From Portunus trituberculatus (lineage: Eukaryota > Arthropoda > Malacostraca > Decapoda > Portunidae): a stretch of DNA of 64,000 bases. Below are positions 1 through 11,347 of the stretch, in pieces. Positions within the stretch are counted from its first letter, which is position 1, and each line of letters opens with the position of its first letter. Made by a program: the position numbers and the translations under genes. The notes under the pieces were generated by a model, which saw nothing but the letters and a program-made list of their open reading frames with translations, did no database searches and was not told the DNA's origin. Location: contig NW_025541373.1 in NCBI RefSeq assembly GCF_017591435.1, positions 342,590-406,589 on the forward strand, given 5' to 3'.

Positions 1-1109
1 CAAGATGTCAAGGTGTGGAGGTTTACACTCTGCACATTAAGTGTTGCTAAATTATACCCAGTAGCCACCATAAATTATACCCAGTAGCCACCAAACAACC
101 ACAAATATCGGGTTCAACTATATTGTGGTTTACATTAGTTAAACCATCACTTCTTCCTTAGATTTCCTCTGGTAATGAAAAGAAAGCGGCAATTTCCCAT
201 TGCTTAACACGGGAGAGGGCAATGTTTGGGGTGAGTTACGATCGTAAGCTCCGCCCACTGACTTCACTTTTTGTAGTACAGCGGGATAGGCGCGCGGCGT
301 CTCCATCAATATAACGTCCTTGCATCATTACCGTATGCCCTGCTACACCACCACCACCACCACTGCAGCTGTCTGTGACGGCAGTACGTGTCTACCCAAG
401 CATAAATATCTATGATATCTATATATCATAAATGAGATACTATGCTTATACAAAATTCAGATATCAATGTATTGGTTATTGCGAGCTCTTTCTTTATCAT
501 TATCGTGTCCAGCAATGGTTGTTTGTCAAAACAGTACATGTTAGGTAGTTTTCACAGCGAGTGTTTGCATCTTCCGCGGATAAACATAAAAACGAGGTAG
601 CATCTAAGAGGCAGACTATTACATTCCTTTTCTTCTCTATTTCTACCGCCTCTGTTCATGATCGTGTTGTTTACAATACACCACAGAGAACTGATAATAA
701 GTACAGGAATATTAACATTTTTTCATGAATATCTATCTTCCTATCTGTCATATGATCTATCTATGAATCTATCTATCTATCCACCTACTTATCCATCTAT
801 CCTAATTCTTTTTATTTTACCTGCATGTGACAAGAAGACTTGCTGAAAGTGACAGACACAACACCATCACTCAGGACAGAAAAGGTTGCACTATTCCACT
901 GACTTGAATGTAATAGAACAAATATATGAAAATCTTTGCTGGTGTGCTGTTCAAGACTCCTGGAAATTGAAAGGATTGCAAGGCGAGCTACAGAACTGTC
1001 TAGGTCACGGATCCTCAACTATCATAAGCAAAGGTCCAGTTAGACAAGTTCTAATGTATGCATAGGTCTGGAAACTTTTATTACATGAAATAAAGAAAAT
1101 AATTCAAAC
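1..1109. other. No gene recognised
   Basis: No supported coding region. A 22-23 bp unit ending CCCAGTAGCCACC occurs twice in tandem at about 49-92, and a CTAT-type simple repeat lies at about 735-805. Short open frames here have no recognisable motif. Confidence 0.6.
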
Positions 1110-1626
1110 AACCATCTCATATGTCATCCTTCAAATTCTGGAACCATTCTTGTAGCCATTTTTTGTAGTCTCTCCAATTTCCTTATGTGTTTCTTTTTAT
1201 GAGGGGTCCACACTACTCCTGCATATTCCAATCTGGGTCTTATTATAGTACTTATCAATTTCTTCATCATTTCTTTGTCCATGTAGTGAAATGCTACTCC
1301 AATATTCCTTAGCAAATTATATGTCTCTCTAAAAATTTATCAATATGGCTTACCGGTTGATTGTTTTCTTCCACTGTCACTCCCAAGTTTTTTCCTTTTT
1401 TACTTTCTCCAGTTCTACTCCATCTCCCATCTTATAGATTCCCACGGGTCGTCTTTCACTCTTTCCCATTTCCATGACATGACTTTTGTTCACGTTGAAT
1501 TCCATTTTCCACTTTTTACTCCATTCCCAGATCTTATTTAGGTCTTCTGGCAGTATTTCACAATCCTCTTTTTGCTTTATAACTCTGCACAGTTTCGTAT
1601 CATCTGCAAACAGATTTATGTGTATT
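1110..1626 (-). mobile_element. LINE-A fragment (non-LTR retrotransposon), both ends missing
   Basis: On the minus strand this translates to the stretch after the RT catalytic centre of the LINE-A ORF2 also found at 18825-21556. Recognisable pieces are RPRLEYAGVVWTPHKKKH and HIRKLERLQKMATRMVPEFEG near 1124-1315, then, after a frameshift, the ELEK and ESERRPVG-like stretches up to 1620. The 3' end is lost just after PEFEG. At the right it stops where the 3' tail of a second LINE-A copy begins (1627). It is a dead fragment. CR1/L2-group placement is inferred from the C-terminal motif style. Confidence 0.8.
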
Positions 1627-3168
1627 TACCTAGTTGTAGTTTTACAGGGCCTGGCTGTGGGCCATAACCAAAGGCCCGCGTCACCCCTCACGGGTGGCAA
1701 CCAACAACAACAACAACTACAGGGCCTGTGCTTTATGCTCGTGTGGTCCCGTCTCCATATCTACACTTATCCAATTTTTCTTTAAAACTATGTACACTCT
1801 TTGCTGACACTGCTTCCTCACTCAAACTGTTCGAAGTCTCAACACATCTTTGCGGGGAAACAATTTTTTTTAACATCTCTCAGATATCTTCCCTTCCTCA
1901 GTTTCTTATTATGCGATCTTGTGCTTCTAATGTCATATTCTTCTCTCAGGATTAGTTTCTCATTATCCACTTGATACATTCCGTTAATCAATTTATAAAC
2001 TTGTATCAGATCCCCTCTCTCTCTTCTCTGTTCCAGGGTTGGTAGATCCATAGCTTTTAGCCTCTCCTCATAATGTCATCCCTTCAAATTCTGGGATGAC
2101 ATTGCAGTCTCTCCAATTTCCTTATGTGTTTCTTTTTATGGGGGGTCCACACAACTCCTGCATATTCCAATCTAGGTCTTATTTTAGTACTTATCAATTT
2201 CTTCATCATTTCTTTGTCCATGTAGTGAAATGCTAATCCAATATTTCTTAGCAAATTATACGTCTCTCTGAAAATTCTATCAGTATGGCTTACCGGTTGA
2301 TTGTTTTCTTCCATTGTCACTTCCAAGGCTTTTCCTTTTCTGCTTTTTCTAGTTCTACTCCATCTCCCATCTATAGATTCCCACTGGTTGTCTTTCACTT
2401 TTTCCCATTTCCATGACATGGCTTTTTTTTTTATACCATGTGGGGTTTTCACGGGAATTTATGGGAATTTATGGGCTAAAGGGGATACTTTTTAGGGTAC
2501 CTCCTATCTTAAAGCCCACCCGCTAGGAAACCGTTGCCCTGAGTGAAGAAGCCCAACCTGCACTCAGACCGTGGACAGAATTCGAACCCGTGCGCTTGGA
2601 GCCCCCTCGGATCCCAAAGCACGCATGGTTCCACTGTACCACGGCGGCCCCATTTTGTCCACATTGAATTCCATCTCCCATTTTTCATTCCATTTCCAGA
2701 TCTTGTTTAAGTCTTCCTGAAGTATTTCACAATCCTTTTTTTTGTTTAATGACTCTGCACAGTTTCGCATCGTGCGCAAACAGATTTATGTAGCTGTTCA
2801 CTCCCTCTGGCATGTCGTTTATGTATACGAGAAAAAGTATTGGCGCCAATACTGACCCATGTGGCACTCCGCTGTCTACTGTTCTCCACTTGGACTTCAT
2901 ATCTTTAACTATCGTCCTTATTTCTCTCCCCAAGTAATTTTCTATCCATCTCAATGTGCTTCCTTTTAAGCCACCCTTCTCCTCTAACTTCCATAGTAAT
3001 CTTGCATGTGGCACTTTATCAAACGCCTTTTTTAAATCTAAATAAATACAGTCAATCCATCCCTCTCTCTCTTGTACTTTATCAACTATTCTAGAGTAGA
3101 AACTCAATAAATTTGTTACACATGACCAACCTTTTCTAAAACCAAATTGGCTATTTGATAATAATTTG
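1627..3168 (-). mobile_element. LINE-A copy, 5' truncated, split by a SINE
   Basis: Minus-strand copy of the same LINE. Its 3' tail (CTAGTTGTAGTTTTACAGGG on the plus strand) is at 1627-1660. The C-terminal frame follows at 1839-2051 (starting MDLPTLEQRRERGDL), then the region after the RT palm, a SINE-1 insertion at 2435-2651, and the RT core at 2727-3107. In the core, LDLKKAFDKVPHARLLWKL, SGVPHGSVLAPILFLVYINDM and LFAHDAKL are visible. The active-site FADD has become FAHD and PQG has become PHG, so the enzyme is dead. It ends at about 3168 in the fingers region (FGFRKG-like), where another LINE-A tail starts. Confidence 0.85.
2435..2651 (-). mobile_element. SINE-1, tRNA-derived SINE inserted in LINE-A
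   Basis: Minus-strand copy of a roughly 210-bp repeat also present at 26946-27155, 32584-32796, 49690-49900 and 63805-64000. Read 5' to 3' on its own strand it starts GCCGCCGTGGTACAGTGG, which contains a Pol III A box (TGGTACAGTGG fits TRGYNNARNGG). About 55 bp later comes a B box-like GGTTCGAATTC, then an unrelated body and an A-rich end (poly-T here at 2425-2434). LINE-A sequence resumes on both sides, so the SINE inserted into an existing LINE. Confidence 0.85.
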
Positions 3169-3210
3169 TTGTGTATTTACCTAGTTGTAGTTTTACAGAG
3201 CCTGGGCCTT
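3169..3210 (-). mobile_element. LINE-A 3' tail only
   Basis: A short plus-strand match to TGTATTTACCTAGTTGTAG and the following ACAGAGCCTGGGC, the reverse complement of the LINE-A 3' terminus at 21690-21721. No coding part is attached, so this is a very short 5'-truncated copy or remnant directly upstream of the previous one. Confidence 0.65.
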
Positions 3211-3750
3211 TGGAACACATCTATCGTGTAAATCAAGAGTTACCTGTGCACGAAAACCTTAATGCAGCAGAAGGAGTTGGTAAGAGCACACATCGCTGAG
3301 TCACTATCGAAGAGGTTAACCGCTTCAACATGATGGCATGTATCGAGGCACTGGTGACATATTCGACGATGGGCACGTTGCGTCACGGCTGCTTTCTGCT
3401 AAGATGGTGCATTTACTTTCCCCGACACTGTATGAGAAGTCTCGGAATGTAGGTCGTACATGATACAACGGCATGCTTGACTTTCACCATCATTACAACA
3501 GTGTACGACTCTCTTATATCAGGGTAAGTACTGATGTGCCACGCTGGAAACAACTATTTTATTTTTTTTTTTTTTCTATGGTATCAGTAGATTAGGTTAC
3601 CACATAAATAAACGTTTTCTTTCGTTTGTCATCTTTAGAAAATGGCCGTGAGAAAACAAACTATCATTATTTCTGTAAAATTTGAAAGGATTTATTTCTT
3701 ATTGTATGTGCCTATTGTGATAAACCACTCACAATCATTACTTCTATGGT

Positions 3751-3816
<66 letters not shown>

Positions 3817-4048
3817 CGCCTCTGAAACAGGTATCTCCTCCCCCTTCAGCCCGGATATGGCGCCAGGAGCCTTTTTCTGTTGCCTGTAGTGGAGAGGCTA
3901 AGAAACACAGTGGTGAGCCTCTTCTAGTTAATTACCACCTAACCTAACCTAGCTTAACAGGGCCCTGTTTCCCTTCAAACCCTCAAAATGTCACCGTCTC
4001 TCAGGGATGCTAACCAGTCCTAACCTAACTTTGAATAATATTGTTTGA
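3211..4048. other. Intergenic, with a GA microsatellite
   Basis: No supported gene. A pure (GA)n tract occupies about 3753-3814, giving an artefactual RERERE reading frame. The rest shows no family I recognise. Confidence 0.6.
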
Positions 4049-4372
4049 TTAATCCCTTCAGTACTGGGGCACATTTTTACCTTGAGATTTGTGTACGATT
4101 AGACCATTTTGTTGACATTAGGAAGGGTCTATGGAGGTCAGAAGGTTAATGGCCAGTCTTCACTATTTTAACCACTCCAGTACTGGGACGCATTTTCACC
4201 TTGAGATTTGTGTACAATTTTATTGACATTAGGAAGGGTCTTTGGAGGTCAGAAGATTAATGGCCACAGTCTTCACTATTTTAATCACCACATGAGTTTC
4301 TGAAGTTGTGTAAAATAACCAAATAGTCACCAGAGTGAATATGGAAACACGTCATGGTACTAAAGGGATTAA
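4049..4372. mobile_element. piggyBac-like MITE: full copy preceded by a second left half
   Basis: TTAA at 4049-4052 is followed by TCCCTTCAGTACTGGGGCAC. A second start (TTAACCACTCCAGTACTGGG) lies at 4168, and the right end (GGTACTAAAGGGATTAA) finishes with TTAA at 4369-4372. The ends are inverted repeats of each other. The 4168-4372 part is about 205 bp, like the relative at 15375-15588; 4049-4167 repeats its left half. A TTAA target site and CCC-type ends are the piggyBac superfamily pattern. No transposase is encoded. Confidence 0.7.
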
Positions 4373-4589
4373 AGACAAAAAAAGAGGAACACTAATGCTG
4401 TCTGCTGTTCAAGGGATCATTATGTCACACTACTGCCCCAGGATTAGGTCCGGGGAGTTTTCAGGGGAAGTGTCAGCTGTCAGCCCAGTGACGGGATCCT
4501 TTCTCTTTAGTAGTGCCAATTTACCAAAGTGAGTTAGTTCTCACCCTGGTCAAATACTCACACAACCTCTACACGCAACAAACAAACAA

Positions 4590-4870
4590 ACAACCCAAGT
4601 CAACCTTACATTACTTGGTATTGCAGTACTCTTACACCAACACCAGCATGGCTTTTGTCACCCTTATTATCTCATAAGGCTTTTTATTCTGAGTAATTTG
4701 AACCCATTCACACACGTTGCAAATTGTTTGTAATGTTGATGAATAAAAAAAATACCACTTTGTGGAGAGCGACCTGTGTGATGGACTGCCGGGCACTGAG
4801 AAATGGCATTCCATGTATGTGTAGCCACACTGGTGAATCGTACCAACAGCACCGCCTTGACGATTCTTAA
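4590..4870. repeat. Unclassified interspersed repeat (family U1)
   Basis: The segment with TACTCTTACACCAAC, GCATGGCTTTTGT and TTCTGAGTAATTTG recurs at 38430-38640 and in duplicate B at about 55040-55260, with moderate divergence. It has no open frame, no clear terminal repeats and no poly-A. I cannot assign a class. Confidence 0.5.
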
Positions 4871-4904
4871 ATAAACTCCCCCTGAGGGCACTGCACTTTT
4901 TTTC

Positions 4905-6441
4905 GGGGGTGGGGGGGTGGAGGCCTCGCTGGCCTAAACCTCGGAAGGCTTATGGACCTGATGGGATCCCTCCTATTTTTCTCAAAAACTGTGCTTCTGT
5001 GCTTGCACCTTGCCTGGACAAACTTTTTCAACTTTGTCTATCGACTTCTACCTTTCCTTTCTGCTGGAAGTTCGCCTACATTCAGCCTGTTCCTAAAAAG
5101 GGTGACTGTTCCAATCCCTCAAACTACCGTCCTATAGCTTTAATCTCTTGCTTGTCTAAAGTTTTTTAATCTATCCTGAATAGGAAGATTCTCAAACATC
5201 TGTCACTTCCCAATCTTGTGTCTGATCGCCAGTATGGCTTCCGTCAAGGTCGCTCTACTGGTGTCCCTTCTGGCTTTCCTTACTGAGTCTTGGTCATCCT
5301 CTTTTAGAGATTTTGGTGAAACTTTTGCTGTAGCATTAGACATATCAAAATCTTTTGATAGAGTCTGGCATAAAGCTTTGATTTCAAAACTGCCCTCCTA
5401 TGGTTTCTATCCTTCTCTGCAACTTTATCTCAAGTTTCCTTTCTGTCGGTTCTATTGCTGCTGTGATAGATGGCCACTGTCCTTCTCTTAAATCTATTAA
5501 TAGTGGTGTTCCTCAGGGTTCTGTCCTGTCACCCACTCTCTTTCTATTATTCATTAATGACCTTCTTAACCAAACTTCTTGTCCTATCCACTCCTACGCT
5601 GATGATACCCCCTTACATCTCTCCACGTTCTTTCAGAGACGACCAACCTTCCAGGAAGTCAACAGATCACGCAGGGACGCCACAGAACGCCTGACTTCCG
5701 ATCTTTCAAAGATTTCCGATTGGGGCAGAGAAAATCTAGTAGTTTTCAATTCCTCAAAAACTCAATTCCTCCATCTATCAACTCGACACAACCTTCCAGA
5801 CAACTATCCTCTCTTCTTCAGTGACACTCAACTGTCTCCCTCTTCCACAATGAATATCCTCGGTCTGTCCTTTGGTCGCAATCTTAACTGGAAACTTCAC
5901 ATCTTATCTCTTGCTAAAACAGCTTCTATGAAGTTAGGTGTTTTGAGGCGTCTCTGCCAGTTTTTCTCACTCCTCCAACTGCTTACAAGGGCCTTATCCG
6001 CCCTTGTGTGGAGTACTTTTTGCATGTTTGGGGTGGTTCCAGTCATACAGTTTTACTAGATAGGGTGGAATCTAAAGCTTTTCGTCTCATCAACTAACTG
6101 TCTTCAGCCTCTTCCTCACTGCCAAAATGTTGCATCTCTTTCTATCTTTTATCGCTATTTTCATGCTAATTGTTCTACTGATCTTGCTAACTGCATACCT
6201 CCCCTTCTCCAGCGGCCTCGCTGCACAAGGTTTTCTTCTTCCTCTCATCCTTATTTTGTCCAACTCTCTAACGCAAGAGTTAACCAATACTCTTAATCAT
6301 TCATCCCTTTCACTGGTGAACTCTGGAATTCCCTCCCTGCCTCTGTATTTCCGACTTCCTACAACTTGTCTTCTTTTAAGAGGGAGGTATCGAGGCATTT
6401 GCTCCCCAATTTTGGCTGACGCTTTACCACTTTTTAGAGAG
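4905..6441 (+). mobile_element. LINE-B (Jockey/CR1-type non-LTR), RT part, 5' truncated
   Basis: Broken plus-strand RT in order: KAYGPDGIPPIFLKN (4930s), PVPKKGDCSNPSNYRPIALI (about 5090-5150), QYGFRQGRSTGDLL-like fingers (5230s), FAVALDISKSFDRVWHKALI (about 5320-5380), SGVPQGSVLSPTLFLLFINDL (about 5505-5570) and SYADDTPLHL (about 5595-5625). The YADD centre is intact, but stops and frameshifts at about 5167, 5280 and 5430 kill the frame. No endonuclease domain is left. After the RT comes the C-terminal and 3' region whose tail recurs many times in the window. The Gypsy element at 6442 splits it; the rest is at 11348-11445. Confidence 0.85.
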
Positions 6442-6850
6442 TGTTACAGCCCGCCCGTACATACTCCCCTACCATCACCTCCTCTGCTTGCTACCTCGTT
6501 CGCCACCTCTCCACCTTCCCTCCACGTCACTGTCTCATGAACCTTCCTCGTCACCGTCTCATGAACCCTCCATGTCACTGTCTCATGAAGCCCCGTTACT
6601 GTCCCGAAGTTGGATTCACGCGGCCCCATTTGACTCAAGCGAAAGTGTTACGCGAGCTCCCTGATTTCTGGAAGTCAGTTGAGGTCAAGGCCTCAACCAG
6701 TGAACACAACGCCTCTTGGATTACCGTGGGATCCACATCACCCAGCATTTCACCACTGTGACACCTCATAAGTATCACTTCCCCTCGTCCCATTTTTTTC
6801 CACAATGCCTCCATATAGGATTAGTATTATTGTTATGTGTTATATATAAA
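6442..6850 (+). repeat. 5' LTR, 3' part deleted
   Basis: Starts TGTTACAGCCCGCCC and parallels the 3' LTR up to TATAGGATTAGTATTATTGT, then loses about 40 bp, and homology ends near 6850. About 30 mismatches over roughly 405 aligned bases counted by eye (near 8%, many C/T) suggest an old insertion. The deletion removes the LTR end, primer-binding site and start of gag. Confidence 0.8.
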
Positions 6851-6856
6851 AGTTAT

Positions 6857-8067
6857 TGTACCATGCTCACACCTATGTTGAATTTGCTTGTGAGAAACTA
6901 AGACAATTTAAGAAATGGTTAGCCGCCCTTAACATTACCACCTTTTTGGAGTTGCTCAATCTAATGGTCCTGGAAGAATGGAAGAACAAATTTAATATTT
7001 TGAGGCATGTGGAAGAACGGGGAGAGAGTGAGCTTATGTCTGCCGCTAAAGTGGCTGATATCTTTGCTTTGTTGATGGGATCCCTGGGTACTAGAGGTCG
7101 TGGTTCACTATCTAATGTTAGGTCCTCCTTTGGGGAAGGTTTTGGGGGCGCGGGTGGTAAGCCGACCGGATTCTCGCCAAATGCGTATAATTCCCACTGG
7201 TGTACATACTGTAAGAAACCAGGTCACACGATCCAAAAATGTAGACACCCAAATTGCAAGGCCTCTCAACGTCAACTTTCTTTTGTGGCCCCTAAACCTA
7301 ACACCTTTGAGAACAAGAAACCAGTGGCCCTAGCTAACCCTGTCAACTCTCCTCTAGAACTTTATGACTCATACACGTATCAAGGTAAAGTGTCCCTGAC
7401 TGATGGTAAAGACAAGGCAATATATGTCAAGGTTCTGCGTGATACAGGTGCTGCCCAATCCATCTTAAGGGAAGATGTCATCCCTAACATCAAACAGGCT
7501 TTCACTGGGGAGAAGGTGATCCTTACAGGTCTCGAATCACAGCTCTCCTATCCCTTGGCTAAAATTAGCTTACAGTGCCCTTTCATTTCAGGAGAGGTTG
7601 AGGTAGCCATTAAACCTGGTGAACTGCCAGTACCGGGGGTACATCTTGTACTGGGTAATGATCTTGCGGGTAACTTGGCTGTTCCAAACTTAATTGTTCT
7701 TGATTCTCCCTTAACAGAAAGTCCCACTAAGACCCTGGACGAAACATCCCCTCACTTCTTCCCAGTGTGTGCAGTCACCAGGTCTCAGTCCAAGTCCCCT
7801 GCCCTTTCACCACCTCCTCCACCAATGATTGCCTCTACTGACAACTTGTACAATAACATCATTTCAAAGGAGAATTTGATTAATGCTCAGGAACAGGATC
7901 TCACTTTGGCTAAGATCAGACATGTTGCCAGTGAGACAAAGGATATGTCTAAATTGCCTTGTTTTTATTATCAGGAAGGAGTCCTGATGCGTGCCTACAG
8001 ACCTCCTGAACTGAAACAACTAGACACCTGGTCAGAAACACATCAAGTTGTCATCCCTTGTCTGTAA
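6857..8067 (+). pseudogene. gag (3' part) and aspartic protease of the Gypsy element
   Basis: The frame opens within gag, without a true start because the 5' part is deleted. Near residue 113 is a CCHC zinc knuckle (CTYCKKPGHTIQKC), the nucleic-acid-binding motif of nucleocapsid. Near residue 195 is the protease signature LRDTGAAQSIL, with flap and downstream strands following (VHLVLGNDLAGNL near residue 270). The end (LPCFYYQEGVLMRAYRPPE) is the usual lead-in to a gypsy integrase. A frameshift near 8050 puts integrase in another frame. About 400 codons are open, long for the age of the copy. Confidence 0.8.
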
Positions 8068-9290
8068 GACCAGCCATTATAGAACTAGCTCATGATGGAT
8101 TGTCAGGTCATCTAGGCATCCAAAAACCTACAAGAAGGCTCTTCAACATTTTTTTGGCCAGGAATGAAAAAGGATGTGTCACACTATGTAAAAACATGTC
8201 ACATATGTCAAATTGTGGGTAAGCCTAACGAACGCCTTGTGCCAGCTCCTCTGACGCCTATTCCAGTTCAGACGGAGCCCTTCGAAAAGATCGTTCTAGA
8301 CTGCGTAGGGCCCTTACCCAAAACCAAACGAGGGAATCAGTATTTGTTAACCCTCATGGATCCCACTACCAGGTACCCTGAAGCATTCCTCTTAAGAACA
8401 TCACATCAAAGACCATTGTAAAACATCTAATACATTTTTTCACCTCGGTAGGAATTCCAAAACAAATTCAGTCTGACAAGGGTAGCAATTTCACTAGCAA
8501 TTTTTTCCAACAGATAGTGAATGAGCTAAACATCGACCATGTAACCTCCTCGGCTTACCACCCCAATCCCAAGGCTGTCTGGAGCGGTTTCACCAAACAT
8601 TAAAATCCATGATGAAGAAGTATTGCTTGGAGCATCAAGGAGACTGGGATGAAAGTATCTCTTTCCTTCTCTTCGCTTTAAGAGAATCTCCTCAAGATTC
8701 TTTAGGTTACTCCCTTTGAATTACTCTATGGTAGACAGATCAGGGGGCCTCTCAAAATATTAAAGGATCAATGGTTTACTCAAAATACTCCTTCAAGCCC
8801 CAGTGTGTCTGACTACATCAGTAACCTTAAGAATAAAATCAGTGAAGTCAGATCTTTTGCTAAATCAAACTTCCTCAAATCTCAAACTAAAATGCAACAA
8901 AATTCTCTTCCCAAATCTGTCATGAGAAGTTTCAAACCAGGAGACAAGGTTTTACTTTTTCTCCCCACTCCAGGCAATGCTCTTCACAGTAAGTTCATGG
9001 GACCTTATGTTGTGGCTCAAAACTAAGTCCATTAAATTATGTGGTCCACACTCCTGACCGTCGTAAGGATTCCCAACTAGTTCATATTAATCTAATGAAA
9101 CCTTACCACTCCAGAGAACCAGAGGACGACTTGTCTCGCACTGTACCTGTATGTCTGGTAGGGAAGGAGTCTGGTCCTGTGCCCCCCGAGGAAGAGTCCG
9201 ACATCGAATTCCTCTTCTCGTCACCTAAAGGACGCCCCTCAAACAGCCAAATCATGTCCAACCTTGATGAGGGTTTTTTTCCTTAACACC
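8060..9290 (+). pseudogene. Integrase of the Gypsy element, upstream of RT
   Basis: Spread over three frames. The HHCC zinc-binding region reads HDGLSGHLG (8090s) then CHICQ (8200s). The DDE core has D in VLDCVGPLPKTKRGNQYLL (8300s), D in IQSDKGSNFTSNFF (about 8465-8500) and E in ERFHQTLKSMMKKYC (about 8580-8625). The C-terminal part (8805-9026) has FKPGDKVLLFLPTPGNAL and KFMGPYVV, and 9041-9286 is a C-terminal extension (RRKDSQLVHINLMKPYHS). A stop or frameshift near 8420 and a base change before the E motif break it. It lies between protease and RT with no trace of another integrase after RNase H. Confidence 0.8.
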
Positions 9291-9371
9291 TTCACAACAG
9301 TCTGATCTTAAAAGTTATTGCTAGACTTTTCAGAAATCACAGGTGACCTTCCAGGACTTTGTACTACTATC

Positions 9372-10704
9372 CAACATGACATAACATTAATATCTAATGA
9401 CATCAAGCCTATAAGACAACCAGCCTATCGCATTTCACCCATTAAAAGAGACTTGATGAAAAAGAGGTAGACTATCTGCTCTGTCATCACCTTGCAGAAC
9501 CTAGTATATCCCCTGGGCTTCTCCTGCCTGTTAACATCTAAGCCAGATGGTAGTAGTCGATTTTGCACCGACTACAGGAAATTAAATAAAGTGACGGTGC
9601 CAGACTCCTACCCATTGCCCTTGATAGAGGACCTTATAGATAGTATAGGAGTAGCCAAATTTGTAACCACTATAGATTTACTTAAAGGTTACTACCAGAT
9701 TCCCTCTCGGACGAGGCCCGAATAATATCCGCCTTCATCACCCCCTTCGGACTATACCAATACACAGTGATGCCCTTCGGCTTGTCTAATGCTCCCACCA
9801 CCTTCCAGAGGGCTATAAATTACATCACCCAGGACTTGGAGGGAACATCTGCCTATCTGGACGACCTGGTGGTGACTTCGGACGACTGGGTGACACATCT
9901 GACCCGTCTCCGGAGGCTGATGGGTCGGTTGCAGGAAGCCGGGCTTACAATCAACCTGGCCAAGTCCACCTTCGGGAAGTCTACGGTGGTCTACCTGGGA
10001 CATGTGGTGGGGAACGGCAAGGTTCGCCCCAAGAGAGCCAACGTGGAGGCCATCCTTGGCTTCCTGTCCCTACCACCAGGAAAGCTCTCATGAGGTTCTT
10101 GGGGATGGCTGGTTTCTACAGACGATTCTGTAGGAACTTCTCCACCCTGGCCACCCCCGTGACGGACCTTATTAGCACTTCCGTCCCTTCCACTGGACCC
10201 CGACCTGTGACCAAGCCTTCCAACATCTTAAGGTGTTCTCTCCTCGGAGCCAGTGGTCTGGACGCCAGATCACTCCCGCCCTTCCATCTACAAGTGGACG
10301 CGAGTGGAGTTGGAGTGGGTGCTGTCCTCCTACAAGCGGACCCCACAAGCGGCATCCTCCATCCCATCGCCTATCACTCCGCCAAGCTGAAGAAACACCA
10401 ACTCAACTACTCCACCATCGAGAAGGAGGCTCTGGCACTCGTCCTGGCGCTCCAACGTTTTGAGTGCTACCTTCATCCTGGTCCTCAAACTACGAAGGTC
10501 TTCACCGATCACAACCCTCTGGCCTTCCTTCACGCCATGAAGAACCGAAACCAACGCATTCTTAGGTGGGCCTTGTTAACTCAACCCTTCAACTTGGAAG
10601 TCCACCATATCAAGGGGTGGACAACATCATCGCCGACGCCTTATCAAGATCTCCCATCTCACCTCCTTCATGAGCCCATTACGGAGGTCTTACGGGGGAG
10701 GAAA
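9372..10704 (+). pseudogene. Reverse transcriptase and RNase H of the Gypsy element
   Basis: The RT begins near IKPIRQPAYRISPIKR (about 9395-9440), continues with GSSRFCTDYRKLNKVTVPDS (about 9550-9610), FVTTIDLLKGYYQIP (about 9660-9705), FGLYQYTVMPFGLSNAPTTF (about 9745-9805) and the catalytic YLDD (about 9858-9870). The tether (RFLGMAGFYRRFCRNFSTLA) is at 10090-10150. RNase H follows: LQVDASGVGVGAVLL (10290s), NYSTIEKEALALVLAL (about 10405-10450), VFTDHNPLAFL (10500s) and a final D/LSR region near 10640. Frameshifts are near 9480, 9715, 10085 and 10200. The polypurine tract follows directly. Confidence 0.85.
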
Positions 10705-11347
10705 TGTTACGGCCCGCCCATACATACTCAACTACCATCACCTCCTCTGCTTGCTACCTCGTTCGCCACCTCTCCACCTCCCCTCCATGTCACCGTCTCA
10801 TGAACCTTCCACGTCACCGTCTCATGAACCCTCCACGTCACCGTCTCATGAAGCCCCGCTACTGTCCCAAAGTTGGATTCATGCGGCCCCATTCAACTCA
10901 AGCGGAAGTGTTAAACAAGCTCCCTGATTTCTGGAAGTAAATCAAGGGCCAGGCCTCAACCAGTGAACACAACGCCTCTTGAATTACCGTGGGATCCACC
11001 TCACCCAGCACTTCACCACTGCGACACCTCATAAGTATCACTTCCCCTCGTCCCGTTTTTTTCAACATTGCCTCCATATAGGATTAGTATTATTGTTAGG
11101 TATTAAGTTGGGTTCTTTATTGTTGTATTTATTTATGTGTTATATGTATATGTGTATGTGAGTTTCATGTGTTTCATGTTATATCTCTATGTGTATGTCA
11201 GTTTCATTGTTATTGGGTTATTAAATAGCTTCTTAAGTGCCCCCTTTGCATATCCTCACCAGTTGAACCTGCAGTGTTTTTTTTTTATTGTTATTGTTCA
11301 CCGGCTCACCGATGCCAATCTTACCCATTTACCCGGTGGACGTAACA
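10705..11347 (+). repeat. 3' LTR with internal 24-bp tandem repeat
   Basis: 643 bp, bounded by TGTTAC and GTAACA, directly after the polypurine tract and followed by the AGAG target duplication. A 24-bp unit (CACGTCACCGTCTCATGAAC plus CCTC) occurs three times at about 10786-10857. The 5' LTR has the same three copies, so the array predates this insertion. Confidence 0.85.

Larger units (their letters stand above)
6442..11347 (+). mobile_element. Gmr1-like Ty3/gypsy LTR retrotransposon (PR-IN-RT-RH order)
   Basis: A 4.9-kb element with LTR-related ends (TGTTAC...GTAACA) and a 4-bp target duplication AGAG at 6438-6441 and 11348-11351. Domains in order: Gag zinc knuckle, aspartic protease, integrase, Ty3/gypsy-type RT, RNase H, polypurine tract ACGGGGGAGGAAA (10692-10704), 3' LTR. 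Integrase before RT is the copia order, but the RT and RNase H motifs are gypsy-type; this combination is known from Gmr1-like elements. The 5' LTR is cut short and the primer-binding site and start of gag are deleted. Pol has several frameshifts. The element is inserted in the 3' part of LINE-B. Confidence 0.8.

Noticed and set aside
6442..11347. Endogenous virus with envelope gene
   Set aside because: RNase H is followed at once by the polypurine tract and LTR; there is no envelope-like frame, so it is an LTR retrotransposon.
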